A stretch of 21,992 bases of DNA from CAZWRV01 sp964636325 (GCA_964636325.1 CAZWRV010000103.1:1-21992), one strand, 5' to 3'; shown: positions 15,070 to 21,992, counted from the first letter of the stretch. Numbers and translations are program-made. The notes: generated from the letters alone by a model not told the origin.

Positions 15070-17263
15070 ATTCGGTTCTTTTAATGACTGTTTCCTGTAG
15101 CTCCTTGTCGAGGATGTTGAAGTATTCGCTGTAACCCCCTATCCTGACGATAAGATCCTTGTATTTGTCGGGGTTCTTCTGCGCGTTCCGCATTTCCTTG
15201 GAGTCGAGGACTGATACCTGTATCTGCATCCCTCCCTGCTTGAAGAATGTGCGGACAAGCTTTGCGAGCTTCGCAAGCGATTCTTCAGAGCTGAACAGGG
15301 ACTTCTGGAATCGCAGGTTGAGGACCGGAGTTCCCGCGGCAAGCCATAGCGGGAGCTTCGAGACGGACTTCAGGAGGGCGGTGGGGCCCTTCTCGTCGCA
15401 GCCGGGCACGGCGCCGACTGAATCCACGAGCGCCTCGAATGCCTTCCGTCCGTCCGGAGTCGCCCCGACGCCGCGTCCCGCCCCGAGGTATGTCATGAAG
15501 AGGATGCACGACGGGAGGTATCTGCCGCCTCTCGGAGTGGAATGGCTGTAAAGCTCGTTCCATGCGTAGGTTATGATATCCCTTCCTATCTCGTCAACGA
15601 ACGGGTCGTCGTTGCCGAACTTCGGCGCCTTGAGCAGCTTCTGCCGGACCTTCTCGTGCCCCTTGAAGTCCTTCTCCAGTGCTTCCACCAGCTCTTCGCG
15701 GGATATGCTCTTGTCGTCGAAGACCGTCCTTCTTATTGCCGCCGCGCCGTCTATGGTGTTGGCAATGCCCTGGTATGAGACGACCGCCCAGTTGTATCTT
15801 GCGCCGCCGGCCTCGAAGGACTTCCTGTTCTTCACGCAGTCCCTTGTGAAGAAGGTCCTGTAGAGCTTCGGATCTCCTTCCTTGAACCTTTTCCTGAGGG
15901 CGTCCCTGCTTGCGGATACGAACGAGTCGGTCTGGTATTGTATCTGGCGCTTGAGGGCGGCGAGGAACTCGTCGAAGGTCTTGAAGTCCTCGAATCTTCC
16001 GGTGTGCGGGCCTGCCTGCGCCTTCGTCACGGGATCATATCCGTCGAAGACGGCTAGTTCCATCGCCTTCGCGAGGTTCACCGTCCCTTCCAGGCTTCCA
16101 ACGTTCGAGAGCCCGGCGATCATGGTTTCGGTGCATCCGCCGAATCCGATCTCGCGGGCGTCAGCGTCGCTCAGCCCCAGATCCATGGACTTCAAAGTCT
16201 TGACATAGAGGTCGTCGTTGTAAAGGGCTGGCCTTCCGCTCCCGAGGGAGATGGCCCTCAATGCGTCGAGCAGGAAGCGTTCCGGAGTCTTCTCGGTTAT
16301 CCTCAGCGCGACGTTCGGCCTGCGGAACTTGTTCCTTGCGCACGCCAGGATGCATTCCTCTGTGAGCGCGTTGCATCCGTCATCGCCGTCGGGCGTGTAG
16401 CCTCCGATCTGCAGGTTCCATCCGTTCATGCGCTCGAAGTTGCGCCACAGCTCGTCGAGCAGATCCCTGGCGAACTGGATGTCAAGCTTGCCGGACCTCA
16501 AGTCCTTTTCAAAGAGGGGGCCGAGCGCCTGGTCGAATCTGCCGATGCTGTCGCAGCCGTCGAGCATCCAAGTCAGATTCACCGCCAGGAATCCGCCGAC
16601 GAAGCTCTGCGAAGGGACCAGGAAGCAGTCGGAGAACTCGTCGCATATGAGCGAAAGCCTTTTCCTCCTTTCGCCGGAAGCCTTGGCCGCTGCGGCCTCC
16701 AGCGCCTTCAAAGTCCTTGCATAATAGGCTTTTACGCCTGCGGCATATTCCTTCAGCGCCAGCAGGAGGCTGAGCTCCTCCGGAACCGCCTTGTCGCCCT
16801 GGGACTTTACGGCGGCCAGCTCCTCGTCCAGTTCCTTCTCCATAGAGATGAAGCCTTCGCCGACGACGCGCCTTATGTCCGGATTGCTGTGCGTGTAGCC
16901 GCCGAAGTGGACAAGCCTCTTCTGCAGGTCGGAGAACAGTCCGTCGATGAATGCGGAATGCCGGGGGAACCGCTTTTTCTTCTCGTCCGCGATGCACTGG
17001 TTGAGCTTGAGGCCGCAGTGATGGTTGAGATCGAGGATCAGGCCTGCCGCCGTCCAGAGCTTGTGGGACTCCATCGTCCAGGAGTCCGCGAACGGCTCGC
17101 ACGGGATGAGATGCCGGTCCTCAGGAACGCGCACCTCCATGTTTTCGTAGAGCCGCCTCAACGCCATTCCGTAGTTCATCGGCCAGGGAAGTTCCTTATC
17201 CGCGGCCTCGTAGAAGCCGAGCGCCGCCCATTCGCCGATCTCGCGCAATATTTCCGTGTCCAT
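15059..17263 (-). CDS. Glycyl radical enzyme GRE-6
   Basis: 734 aa. The catalytic loop is FGGCTET, giving Cys377 and Glu379. The radical motif is VRIGGYSEYF with Gly710, preceded by GGMQIQVS (Ser where relatives have Asn). ATPDGRKAFE keeps the family TPDGR motif. The first 110 residues are distinctive, and the conserved early helix appears as GGYTHSNPDIRRVVGEGF. The protein is dehydratase/lyase-like from its Cys-x-Glu pair. It begins one base after the IclR regulator stop, with a strong SD (GAGGAGAGG) inside the regulator's last codons, so regulator and enzyme are almost certainly one transcript. Its stop lies inside the start of GRE-5. The substrate is unknown. Confidence 0.94.
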   Translation of the reverse strand: MDTEILREIGEWAALGFYEAADKELPWPMNYGMALRRLYENMEVRVPEDRHLIPCEPFADSWTMESHKLWTAAGLILDLNHHCGLKLNQCIADEKKKRFPRHSAFIDGLFSDLQKRLVHFGGYTHSNPDIRRVVGEGFISMEKELDEELAAVKSQGDKAVPEELSLLLALKEYAAGVKAYYARTLKALEAAAAKASGERRKRLSLICDEFSDCFLVPSQSFVGGFLAVNLTWMLDGCDSIGRFDQALGPLFEKDLRSGKLDIQFARDLLDELWRNFERMNGWNLQIGGYTPDGDDGCNALTEECILACARNKFRRPNVALRITEKTPERFLLDALRAISLGSGRPALYNDDLYVKTLKSMDLGLSDADAREIGFGGCTETMIAGLSNVGSLEGTVNLAKAMELAVFDGYDPVTKAQAGPHTGRFEDFKTFDEFLAALKRQIQYQTDSFVSASRDALRKRFKEGDPKLYRTFFTRDCVKNRKSFEAGGARYNWAVVSYQGIANTIDGAAAIRRTVFDDKSISREELVEALEKDFKGHEKVRQKLLKAPKFGNDDPFVDEIGRDIITYAWNELYSHSTPRGGRYLPSCILFMTYLGAGRGVGATPDGRKAFEALVDSVGAVPGCDEKGPTALLKSVSKLPLWLAAGTPVLNLRFQKSLFSSEESLAKLAKLVRTFFKQGGMQIQVSVLDSKEMRNAQKNPDKYKDLIVRIGGYSEYFNILDKELQETVIKRTEYGL

Positions 17264-17264
17264 A

Positions 17265-18083
17265 TTATCCTCTCCTCATGGTTTCTGCGAAATATCTGCC
17301 CTTGTAGCCTGACGCCTGCGAAATCTTCTCGGCCGTCTCTAGGACGAGGGAGATGCGCCTCTTGTTGTCGGCGCTGTGGTATCTGCTGGTAAGGCCGGTT
17401 ATGCCTACGCCGGCGATTGGCCTGCCGTTGATGTCGAAGACCGGCGCGCCGACACAGAATATCCCGTTGATATATTCCTCTGCGTCGAACGCGATGCCAG
17501 TCCTCCTGACGTTGGCGAACTGAGCGAAAATGGACTTCAGATCGGTGAGTGTGTTCTTCGTCATGGAGGGCAGGGGAGGCTTGAGGATCGAACGGACCTC
17601 CTCCTCGTCCATGAACGCCAGGACGGCCTTGCCGAACGCGTTGCAGTGGTAGAACGGCCGGCTGCCTGGGACGACCTGCAGGAAGTAGTCGGACTTCGGT
17701 ACGACCACGTCGAGGACGAGCATCCTGTCCCCGCTTGGGATGTGTATCTGCGTGGTCTCTCCTGTTTCAGCGCTGAGATCCTCCAGGTGGCGCCTGGCGA
17801 TCTGTCTGAGGTCGAACCTGTAGTAGAGGCTCATTCCCAGAGTGAAAAAGCTGGTGCTGAGCTGGTATTTCCCAGTGGCGGGATCGAGCTCCGCATATCC
17901 CCGGTCGCTGAGACGCTTCAGTATCCTGAATACCGAGTTCGTGTTTATCTTAAGCGACTTGGAAAGATCCGTGATGCCGCAGGGCTTCGGCTGGGCCGCC
18001 ATGTGCTCGATGATGTCGAGCATCCTGTCAACCGCCGGCACGGAATACCTCGTCTTGGCCGTTCTGTCCGCCTTAGCCTTCAT
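17265..18083 (-). CDS. IclR-family transcriptional regulator
   Basis: 272 aa, full length for the family. Residues about 13-75 are the winged helix-turn-helix: SVPAVDRMLDIIEHM, then GITDLSKSLKINTNSVFRIL as recognition region, and a wing ending in GKYQL. Residues about 85-265 are the effector-binding domain, with the usual segments SAETGETTQIHI and HCNAFGKAVLAFM. IclR proteins bind small carbon compounds and control catabolic operons as repressors or activators. This one is embedded in the GRE cluster, one base before GRE-6, and so probably controls the cluster and itself. The 109-bp region upstream shares a 10-bp motif with the GRE-7 promoter. The effector cannot be deduced but is likely a substrate or intermediate of the GREs. 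Confidence 0.95.
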   Translation of the reverse strand: MKAKADRTAKTRYSVPAVDRMLDIIEHMAAQPKPCGITDLSKSLKINTNSVFRILKRLSDRGYAELDPATGKYQLSTSFFTLGMSLYYRFDLRQIARRHLEDLSAETGETTQIHIPSGDRMLVLDVVVPKSDYFLQVVPGSRPFYHCNAFGKAVLAFMDEEEVRSILKPPLPSMTKNTLTDLKSIFAQFANVRRTGIAFDAEEYINGIFCVGAPVFDINGRPIAGVGITGLTSRYHSADNKRRISLVLETAEKISQASGYKGRYFAETMRRG

Positions 18084-18113
18084 AAGCCTACAGGTTCCTT
18101 ATGTGATTGTGAA

Positions 18114-18145
18114 TATAAATGTCTTGTGCATGCATGAAAAGTCAA
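18114..18145 (-). promoter_or_regulatory. Candidate regulatory region upstream of the IclR gene
   Basis: Within the 109-bp gap between the dehydrogenase stop and the IclR ATG, the minus strand carries TTGACT (18140-18145), a good -35 box but with no convincing -10 at 17 nt. It also carries a TGCATGCA palindrome and the 10-mer GACATTTATA (18114-18123). The same 10-mer overlaps the -35 box of the GRE-7 promoter. It may be a shared operator or promoter element. The remaining sequence of the gap shows nothing else that I can support. Confidence 0.35.
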
Positions 18146-18192
18146 TTCGAACATCCGCTTCTTCGATATTTGGGGCGAAGTTTAACCGCTTT

Positions 18193-19329
18193 TCACTGGC
18201 ATATGGACTTCGCCAGGATTTTCCGGACAACCTTCTCGTCCGCCGGAACCGGGTTGAGGTCGGCGATTCCCTTCATGTACGTGAAGGTTTCCTCGGCGAT
18301 CACGCGGATCATCTTCGCGTCGGGATTCTTAGCGGCAAGCCTCCTCTCGAACTCGAACTGTCCGAAGAAGGAGTCGAACGACTTCGCGATGCTGGATGAC
18401 TTGCCGATTGTCTTCGAAATAAACTTGTGCTTCTCCGGGAGGGCCTTGGAGTTGAACTTGAGGACTTCCTTGTAGACGGTGAAGAGGGCGTCGCCGTGCG
18501 CGATGTCGGGGTAGTGGCCGCTGATCACGTGCGCGATCACGTGCGCGAGCGAGACGACGGCGTGGCAGATCGCGATTCCTGAATAAGTGTCGGCGAGCGC
18601 CATCATCGAACGGGCCTCGATGTTTCCGCCGTCCTTGTAGCACGTCGGAAGATATTGGGCCACAAGAAGTATCGCCTTTTCCGAATACATGTCGCTCATC
18701 GGGCTTGCCGCGTTGGACGTATACGCCTCGACGGCGTGCGAGAAGACGTCGAAGCCGCATGTCGCGGTGAGCCCCTTCGGCATGGAGACCATGAGCTCCG
18801 GATCTACGATGCAGGCCCTGGGCAGGATGAACGGCGAGCCCATGCCCGGCTTCTGGTGCGTCTGCGGATTGGTGATGACGGAGAAGCATGTGCAGTGGCT
18901 TCCGGTGCCTGATGTCGTGGTGACCGCGACGACAGGAAGAGCCTTGGCCGTGACCGCGGACTTGCCGATGGCGTAGTCCCAGATTCCGCCGGGGTGCGTG
19001 GCGCCGACGGCCACGGCCTTGGCCGTGTCAATAGATGAGCCGCCGCCGAGCCCGATCACGAAATCTGAGCCTTCCCTGCGGGCGATTTCCGCACCCTTGT
19101 CGATGGAGTCAGTCGTCGGATTAGGGACGACTTCGTCGTAGACCGTGCATCCTATCCCCGATGCCGCTAGGCTCTTGAGCACCTTGCCGGCGGTGCCCGA
19201 CTTGCTGCAGAAGGGGTCGCACACCAGCATGGCGTTCTTTCCGAACTGCGAGGAGACAACGCCGATCTCGGCCAGGCGTCCCGCTCCGAAGACGATGCGT
19301 TCCGGAAGGTTGAATTCGAAGCTCTTCAT
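18193..19329 (-). CDS. Iron-dependent (group III) alcohol dehydrogenase
   Basis: 378 aa, the usual length for the family that interconverts alcohols with aldehydes or ketones using NAD(P)H and Fe2+. The nucleotide-binding GLGGGSSIDTAKA lies at 93-105. Metal ligands fall at the canonical positions: Asp194 and His198 in GFDVFSHAVE, His263 in SLAHVIAH, and His278 in DIAHGD; the conserved His267 is also present. The normally well-conserved GTGSE motif reads GTGSH (141-145). It starts 9 nt after GRE-7 with SD GAGGTG, so the two are co-transcribed. This pairing resembles GRE systems in which a dehydratase or lyase makes an aldehyde that a partner dehydrogenase reduces to regenerate NAD+. The direction and the substrate are inferred. 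Confidence 0.95.
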   Translation of the reverse strand: MKSFEFNLPERIVFGAGRLAEIGVVSSQFGKNAMLVCDPFCSKSGTAGKVLKSLAASGIGCTVYDEVVPNPTTDSIDKGAEIARREGSDFVIGLGGGSSIDTAKAVAVGATHPGGIWDYAIGKSAVTAKALPVVAVTTTSGTGSHCTCFSVITNPQTHQKPGMGSPFILPRACIVDPELMVSMPKGLTATCGFDVFSHAVEAYTSNAASPMSDMYSEKAILLVAQYLPTCYKDGGNIEARSMMALADTYSGIAICHAVVSLAHVIAHVISGHYPDIAHGDALFTVYKEVLKFNSKALPEKHKFISKTIGKSSSIAKSFDSFFGQFEFERRLAAKNPDAKMIRVIAEETFTYMKGIADLNPVPADEKVVRKILAKSICQ

Positions 19330-19338
19330 TCCGACACC

Positions 19339-21666
19339 TCACTTTTCATGTTTTGTTCTTGCGATTATATGGTTTTGAAGATCCTTGTCGAGCAGCTTGA
19401 ACATCTGCGAGAATCCGGCGACCCTCACCGGGATGTTCCCGAACTTGTCCGGCTCCTTCTGCGCCTTTACAAGCGTGTCTACGGTCACGACGTTGAATTG
19501 TATCTGGCCGACGCGCAATGAGATGAGCGACCTTATGATGTCGGCCATTCGCCGGACTCCGTCCTCCCCCTCGAACATCTTCGGCGATATTTCCAGTATT
19601 GCGGCTGAGGAGCCTGCGGCCTTGTCGTGCGGCAGCCTGGAGAGGGACTTCAGCATCGCCGTTATGCCTTTTTCGTCGCGCCCCTGCTGGGCGGAGAGGG
19701 AATACGCTATCGGTTCCCCGGCGAAGCGTCCGTCCGGCGTGGCGCCGGTGGCCTTGCCGAAGCCTATGTTGCAGAGGAACGAGAAGAGGTGGACGAAATA
19801 TCTTCCGCCGAGCGGGCTCCTGAATCCGTCCATGAGCGAGATGAAGTGCTCCGTGACGTCCTTCGCGATCTCATCGACCTCGGGGCAGTCGTTCCCGTAT
19901 TTCGGAGCGCCCTTGAGAAGGAGCAGGCGCTGGTTCTCGTAGCCCATGAAGTTTCCCCGCAGCGCGTCGAGGAGGATTGAAGGCTCGATCCGCCTCTCCT
20001 CGAAGACCAGCTTCTTGACGGCGCAGAGCGAATCCGCGGTGTTTGCGGTTCCGAGGAAGCAGATCGAATGGTAGTTGTAGACGGCGCCGCCGTCGGTGAT
20101 GTCGCGGCCGCGCCTGATGCAGTCGTCGGTGAGGACGGACCAGCAGGGCAGGGGGCCGAACTCCCTCTGCTCCAGCTCTCCCCTGTTGCAGAAGTAGACC
20201 ATCCTCCTGGCGAACTCCTCTACCTGCGCCTTGTAGGCGGACATTAGTTCGTCGTAGGACTTCATCTTCGTGAGCGGCTTCGTCGCGGGGCCGAGCTGGA
20301 GGCCGCTCGCGGGATCGACGCCGCCGAACAGAGCCAGCTCCAGGCACTTGGCCGAGTTGAACCAGCCGCTCACCGCATGCGGGTTCGCCTTCCCCGGGAT
20401 CGTAAGCTCGATGCAGCCGATAGGCGCATAGTCCCTCGCGTCCTCCGTGCTTATCCCCCTGTCCGAAAGCGCCTTGACAAAGCAGTCGTCGTTGAATATG
20501 AAGGGGATTCCGCCGCCCTTGATGATCAGCTTGGAGCAATGCATCAGCAGCGCCTCGGGCGAGCCGGCGTCGAGACGGACCGAGAGATCCCGGATGAAGC
20601 CGACGTTGTCGGTGGCGTCGAGGATGATGCGGGTTAGCTCGTTGCATGCGTGCTTCCCGTCCTTGTCAAGTCCGCCTATAGTGATCGCCTGCACGTCGTA
20701 GTCCAGGTAGAGCTTGCACGCGAGCTCCTCCATGATCTCCAGGACCTGTCCCTCGTCGAGAACCCTGCCGTCAATATCCTTCTTATAATAAGGATAAAGG
20801 AACTGGTCGAGCCGGCCTATGGAGTTCGCGTTGATGCCGTCCTCGCCGCAGGTCAGGATGTGCGCAAGCCACAGCGACTGGACCGCCTGCATGAAAGTCT
20901 TGGCGCCTTTCGACGGAACCTGGGCGCAGTTTTCGGCCATTGCGAGAAGCTCCTTTCTGCGAGTTTCGCATTTCTCCTTCTTGGCGAGGGAAGATGCGAG
21001 TTCCGCGTATCTCGCCCCGAGGAGGATGCCGGCCTCGCATACTGAGATGCCGGCCTTGAGGAAGTTCTCCTTCTGCGGGAAGCCGGGATCGGATATGTCG
21101 AGGCTGCGAATTTCGCGGAGAATCTCCTCCTTGATCCCCTCGAATCCGATGCGCAGCACCTTGGCGTAGTCGCGGATGGAATGGTTCTCGATCCAACCTC
21201 TCCCCCAGAAGACCAACGGTCCGCCGCCGTCCCAGTTGCCCCTGCCTTTGAGAGGTTCGGAGTCCGGTGTGCCCGTGGAAGTGAAATGACTCGGCAAACC
21301 ATGCGAAACCCAGCTCTCCACGCAGAGCCTGAGCTCCTTCGCCTCCTTTTCTGAAAGTCCGAACTCCTTGAGCCTCTGTTTCTCCTGCGGTTTCAACTTG
21401 CTTGCGAACCCAAAGTAGCGTTGCGCCCTTGGAAGATGCTCGCCCGCCAGTCGCCAGCCGTCCGGAATTTCGAGAGGGGCTATTTCAACGAGCTTCGTCA
21501 AACATGCGGCGCGGTGCTGAACTATCGACATGCCGGGCAGATACGATTTCCAAAGCGCCAAATCCATGATGTACGGGTTGACCTTCTCCAGGGCGATGAA
21601 GGAGCCGTGCCGCTCCATCACCTGCGCCTTGAGAGCCTCAATCCTTCCTGAAAGAGCCTTGTCCAT
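19339..21666 (-). CDS. Glycyl radical enzyme GRE-7, glycerol/diol dehydratase-like
   Basis: 775 aa, close to the usual length of glycerol/propanediol dehydratase, choline lyase and hydroxyproline dehydratase GREs. The catalytic loop is PIGCIEL with Cys418 and Glu420. The radical motif is VRVAGFSQMF with Gly751 and Phe after the Gly. The barrel strand VGQIQFNVV and the ATPDGRFAGEP motif are conventional. IFNDD before the loop matches the family pattern. It looks the most conventional of the seven and belongs to the broad formate C-acetyltransferase/glycerol dehydratase group, but I cannot name the substrate. First gene of the cluster, with a strong promoter, SD AGGGGG about 6 nt before the ATG, and the alcohol dehydrogenase immediately downstream. 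A dehydration or elimination giving an aldehyde or ketone is the most likely reaction. Confidence 0.94.
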   Translation of the reverse strand: MDKALSGRIEALKAQVMERHGSFIALEKVNPYIMDLALWKSYLPGMSIVQHRAACLTKLVEIAPLEIPDGWRLAGEHLPRAQRYFGFASKLKPQEKQRLKEFGLSEKEAKELRLCVESWVSHGLPSHFTSTGTPDSEPLKGRGNWDGGGPLVFWGRGWIENHSIRDYAKVLRIGFEGIKEEILREIRSLDISDPGFPQKENFLKAGISVCEAGILLGARYAELASSLAKKEKCETRRKELLAMAENCAQVPSKGAKTFMQAVQSLWLAHILTCGEDGINANSIGRLDQFLYPYYKKDIDGRVLDEGQVLEIMEELACKLYLDYDVQAITIGGLDKDGKHACNELTRIILDATDNVGFIRDLSVRLDAGSPEALLMHCSKLIIKGGGIPFIFNDDCFVKALSDRGISTEDARDYAPIGCIELTIPGKANPHAVSGWFNSAKCLELALFGGVDPASGLQLGPATKPLTKMKSYDELMSAYKAQVEEFARRMVYFCNRGELEQREFGPLPCWSVLTDDCIRRGRDITDGGAVYNYHSICFLGTANTADSLCAVKKLVFEERRIEPSILLDALRGNFMGYENQRLLLLKGAPKYGNDCPEVDEIAKDVTEHFISLMDGFRSPLGGRYFVHLFSFLCNIGFGKATGATPDGRFAGEPIAYSLSAQQGRDEKGITAMLKSLSRLPHDKAAGSSAAILEISPKMFEGEDGVRRMADIIRSLISLRVGQIQFNVVTVDTLVKAQKEPDKFGNIPVRVAGFSQMFKLLDKDLQNHIIARTKHEK

Positions 21667-21691
21667 GTGCGACCCCCTGTTTTATATATCC

Positions 21692-21721
21692 ATAATATTG
21701 TTATATAAGTATAAATGTCAA
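21692..21721 (-). promoter_or_regulatory. Sigma70-type promoter of the GRE cluster
   Basis: On the minus strand a perfect TTGACA (21716-21721) is followed after 18 nt by TATTAT (21692-21697), five of six matches to TATAAT. The surroundings are strongly AT-rich against a GC-rich genome. The predicted start lies roughly 20 nt before the GRE-7 ATG, giving a short leader with the SD. The -35 box overlaps the 10-mer GACATTTATA that also occurs upstream of the IclR gene. Confidence 0.7.
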
Positions 21722-21840
21722 GCGGGGGAAAAGAGGTAAATGCAAAAAACAATCATCGCCATGTCCGGCTTTGTGGCCACAGCGTCCTCCTGGAAATTCC
21801 GGAATAAGGCATTTACATATTTAGTCCCTTGCGGTGCGAC

Positions 21841-21860
21841 TTGGAAAACGTTTTTTCCAA
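21841..21860. terminator. Perfect hairpin, terminator-like or operator-like
   Basis: TTGGAAAA and TTTTCCAA form an 8-bp stem around CGTT. Its central AAAACGTTTT is itself a palindrome with a CG centre, as in many LacI-family operators. It lies about 120 bp upstream of the GRE-7 -35 box. It could be an operator, or a weak terminator for a gene beyond the right edge. Neither role is proven. Confidence 0.4.
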
Positions 21861-21867
21861 AAGTAGT

Positions 21868-21886
21868 TTGCGCGCGCCGCGCGCAA
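21868..21886. repeat. GC-alternating hairpin, copy 1
   Basis: TTGCGCGCG (21868-21876) pairs with CGCGCGCAA (21878-21886). The alternating CG core and TTG/CAA ends are shared with the hairpin at 21926-21946, so the two look like copies of one short palindromic repeat. Confidence 0.5.
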
Positions 21887-21925
21887 GCAACATAACACAG
21901 CATTACTCGTATGCAGAGTTTGCCC

Positions 21926-21946
21926 TTTGCGCGCGGTGCGCGCAAA
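21926..21946. repeat. GC-alternating hairpin, copy 2, beside the intron-like end
   Basis: TTTGCGCGC (21926-21934), loop GGT, GCGCGCAAA (21938-21946): a perfect 9-bp stem. It ends 3 nt before the presumed first base of the group II intron (21950). Some bacterial group II introns, notably class C, insert just after such DNA hairpins, so this may be the insertion target. Confidence 0.5.
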
Positions 21947-21949
21947 CTG

Positions 21950-21992
21950 GTGCGCCCGTGGGGCGCACATCATAGAGGGGTGCAAGTCCCCT
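21950..21992 (+). mobile_element. Probable 5' end of a group II intron (truncated by window)
   Basis: The sequence begins GTGCGCCC, matching the GUGYG-type 5' end typical of bacterial group II introns. GTGCGCCC (21950-21957) pairs perfectly with GGGCGCAC (21961-21968). After a short linker, AGGGG (21976-21980) pairs with CCCCT (21988-21992) around TGCAAGT, very like the GGGUGCAAGUCCC element seen early in domain I of many such introns. The intron would run on the plus strand, away from the GRE cluster, with a reverse transcriptase/maturase gene expected further right. Only 43 nt are visible, so a different structured RNA or repeat is possible. Confidence 0.6.

Larger units (their letters stand above)
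21722..21949. other. Non-coding, hairpin-rich region upstream of GRE-7
   Basis: I see no credible gene in this stretch. It contains the palindrome ATTCCGGAAT (21796-21805) and three perfect hairpins at 21841-21860, 21868-21886 and 21926-21946, listed separately. The only open frame crossing it (75 codons, minus strand) runs through these palindromes and has no recognisable protein features. Confidence 0.6.

Noticed and set aside
18123..18145. Complete sigma70 promoter for the IclR gene
   Set aside because: TTGACT is a good -35 box, but the hexamer at 17 nt (ACATTT) matches the -10 consensus poorly. Listed only as a candidate regulatory region.
21718..21945. 75-codon minus-strand open frame upstream of GRE-7
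   Set aside because: It runs through three perfect palindromes and over the GRE-7 -35 box, has no recognisable domain, and its composition is unlike the neighbouring genes.
1..21992. CRISPR array or tRNA/rRNA genes
   Set aside because: No regularly spaced direct repeats with unique spacers and no cloverleaf or rRNA-like sequence were seen.

Overview
The window comes from a GC-rich, almost certainly anaerobic bacterium. Every confident gene lies on the minus strand, so transcription runs from right to left. Glycyl radical enzymes (GREs) are destroyed by oxygen, and seven of them are encoded here, which points to a strict or facultative fermenter. The long Ala/Pro/Lys-rich protein tail, the palindromic repeats and the many divergent GREs would fit a gut or sediment member of the PVC group (for example Lentisphaerota or Kiritimatiellota). 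That placement is inference only, because no taxonomic marker gene is present.

Layout in transcription order. (1) 21950-21992, plus strand: what looks like the first 43 nt of a bacterial group II intron, cut by the window edge. (2) 21722-21949: a non-coding stretch rich in perfect hairpins. (3) A good sigma70-type promoter at 21692-21721 drives GRE-7 (19339-21666) and, 9 nt further on, an iron-dependent alcohol dehydrogenase (18193-19329). (4) After a 109-bp gap come an IclR-family regulator (17265-18083), GRE-6 and GRE-5, which abut or overlap. (5) After a 67-bp gap come GRE-4, GRE-3 and GRE-2, packed with 1-2 nt between genes. (6) After 80 bp holding a hairpin and a heptamer tandem repeat comes the only GRE-activating radical SAM enzyme (5449-6360), then GRE-1 (3105-5369). 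(7) A separate promoter at 3051-3079 starts a second unit: a secreted acetolactate decarboxylase with an unusual Pro/Ala/Lys tail (1888-2979) and a membrane-anchored TPR-like protein (94-1857). (8) The left edge carries a double-hairpin, REP-like repeat (3-54).

All seven GREs keep the two hallmarks: a catalytic-loop Cys in mid-protein and a C-terminal R-hydrophobic-x-G glycyl radical motif. The loop differs in every paralog (C-Q-E, C-Y-E, C-M-G, C-V-E, C-C-R, C-T-E, C-I-E). Five are therefore dehydratase/lyase-like with a Cys-x-Glu pair and two lack the Glu. The likely reading is a substrate-induced (IclR) catabolic locus. One activase would charge a set of GREs that eliminate or cleave different substrates or successive intermediates, and the alcohol dehydrogenase would reduce a carbonyl product, most plausibly that of GRE-7. 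The window holds no microcompartment shell gene, no transporter and no CoA-acylating aldehyde dehydrogenase. The substrates cannot be read from the sequence.
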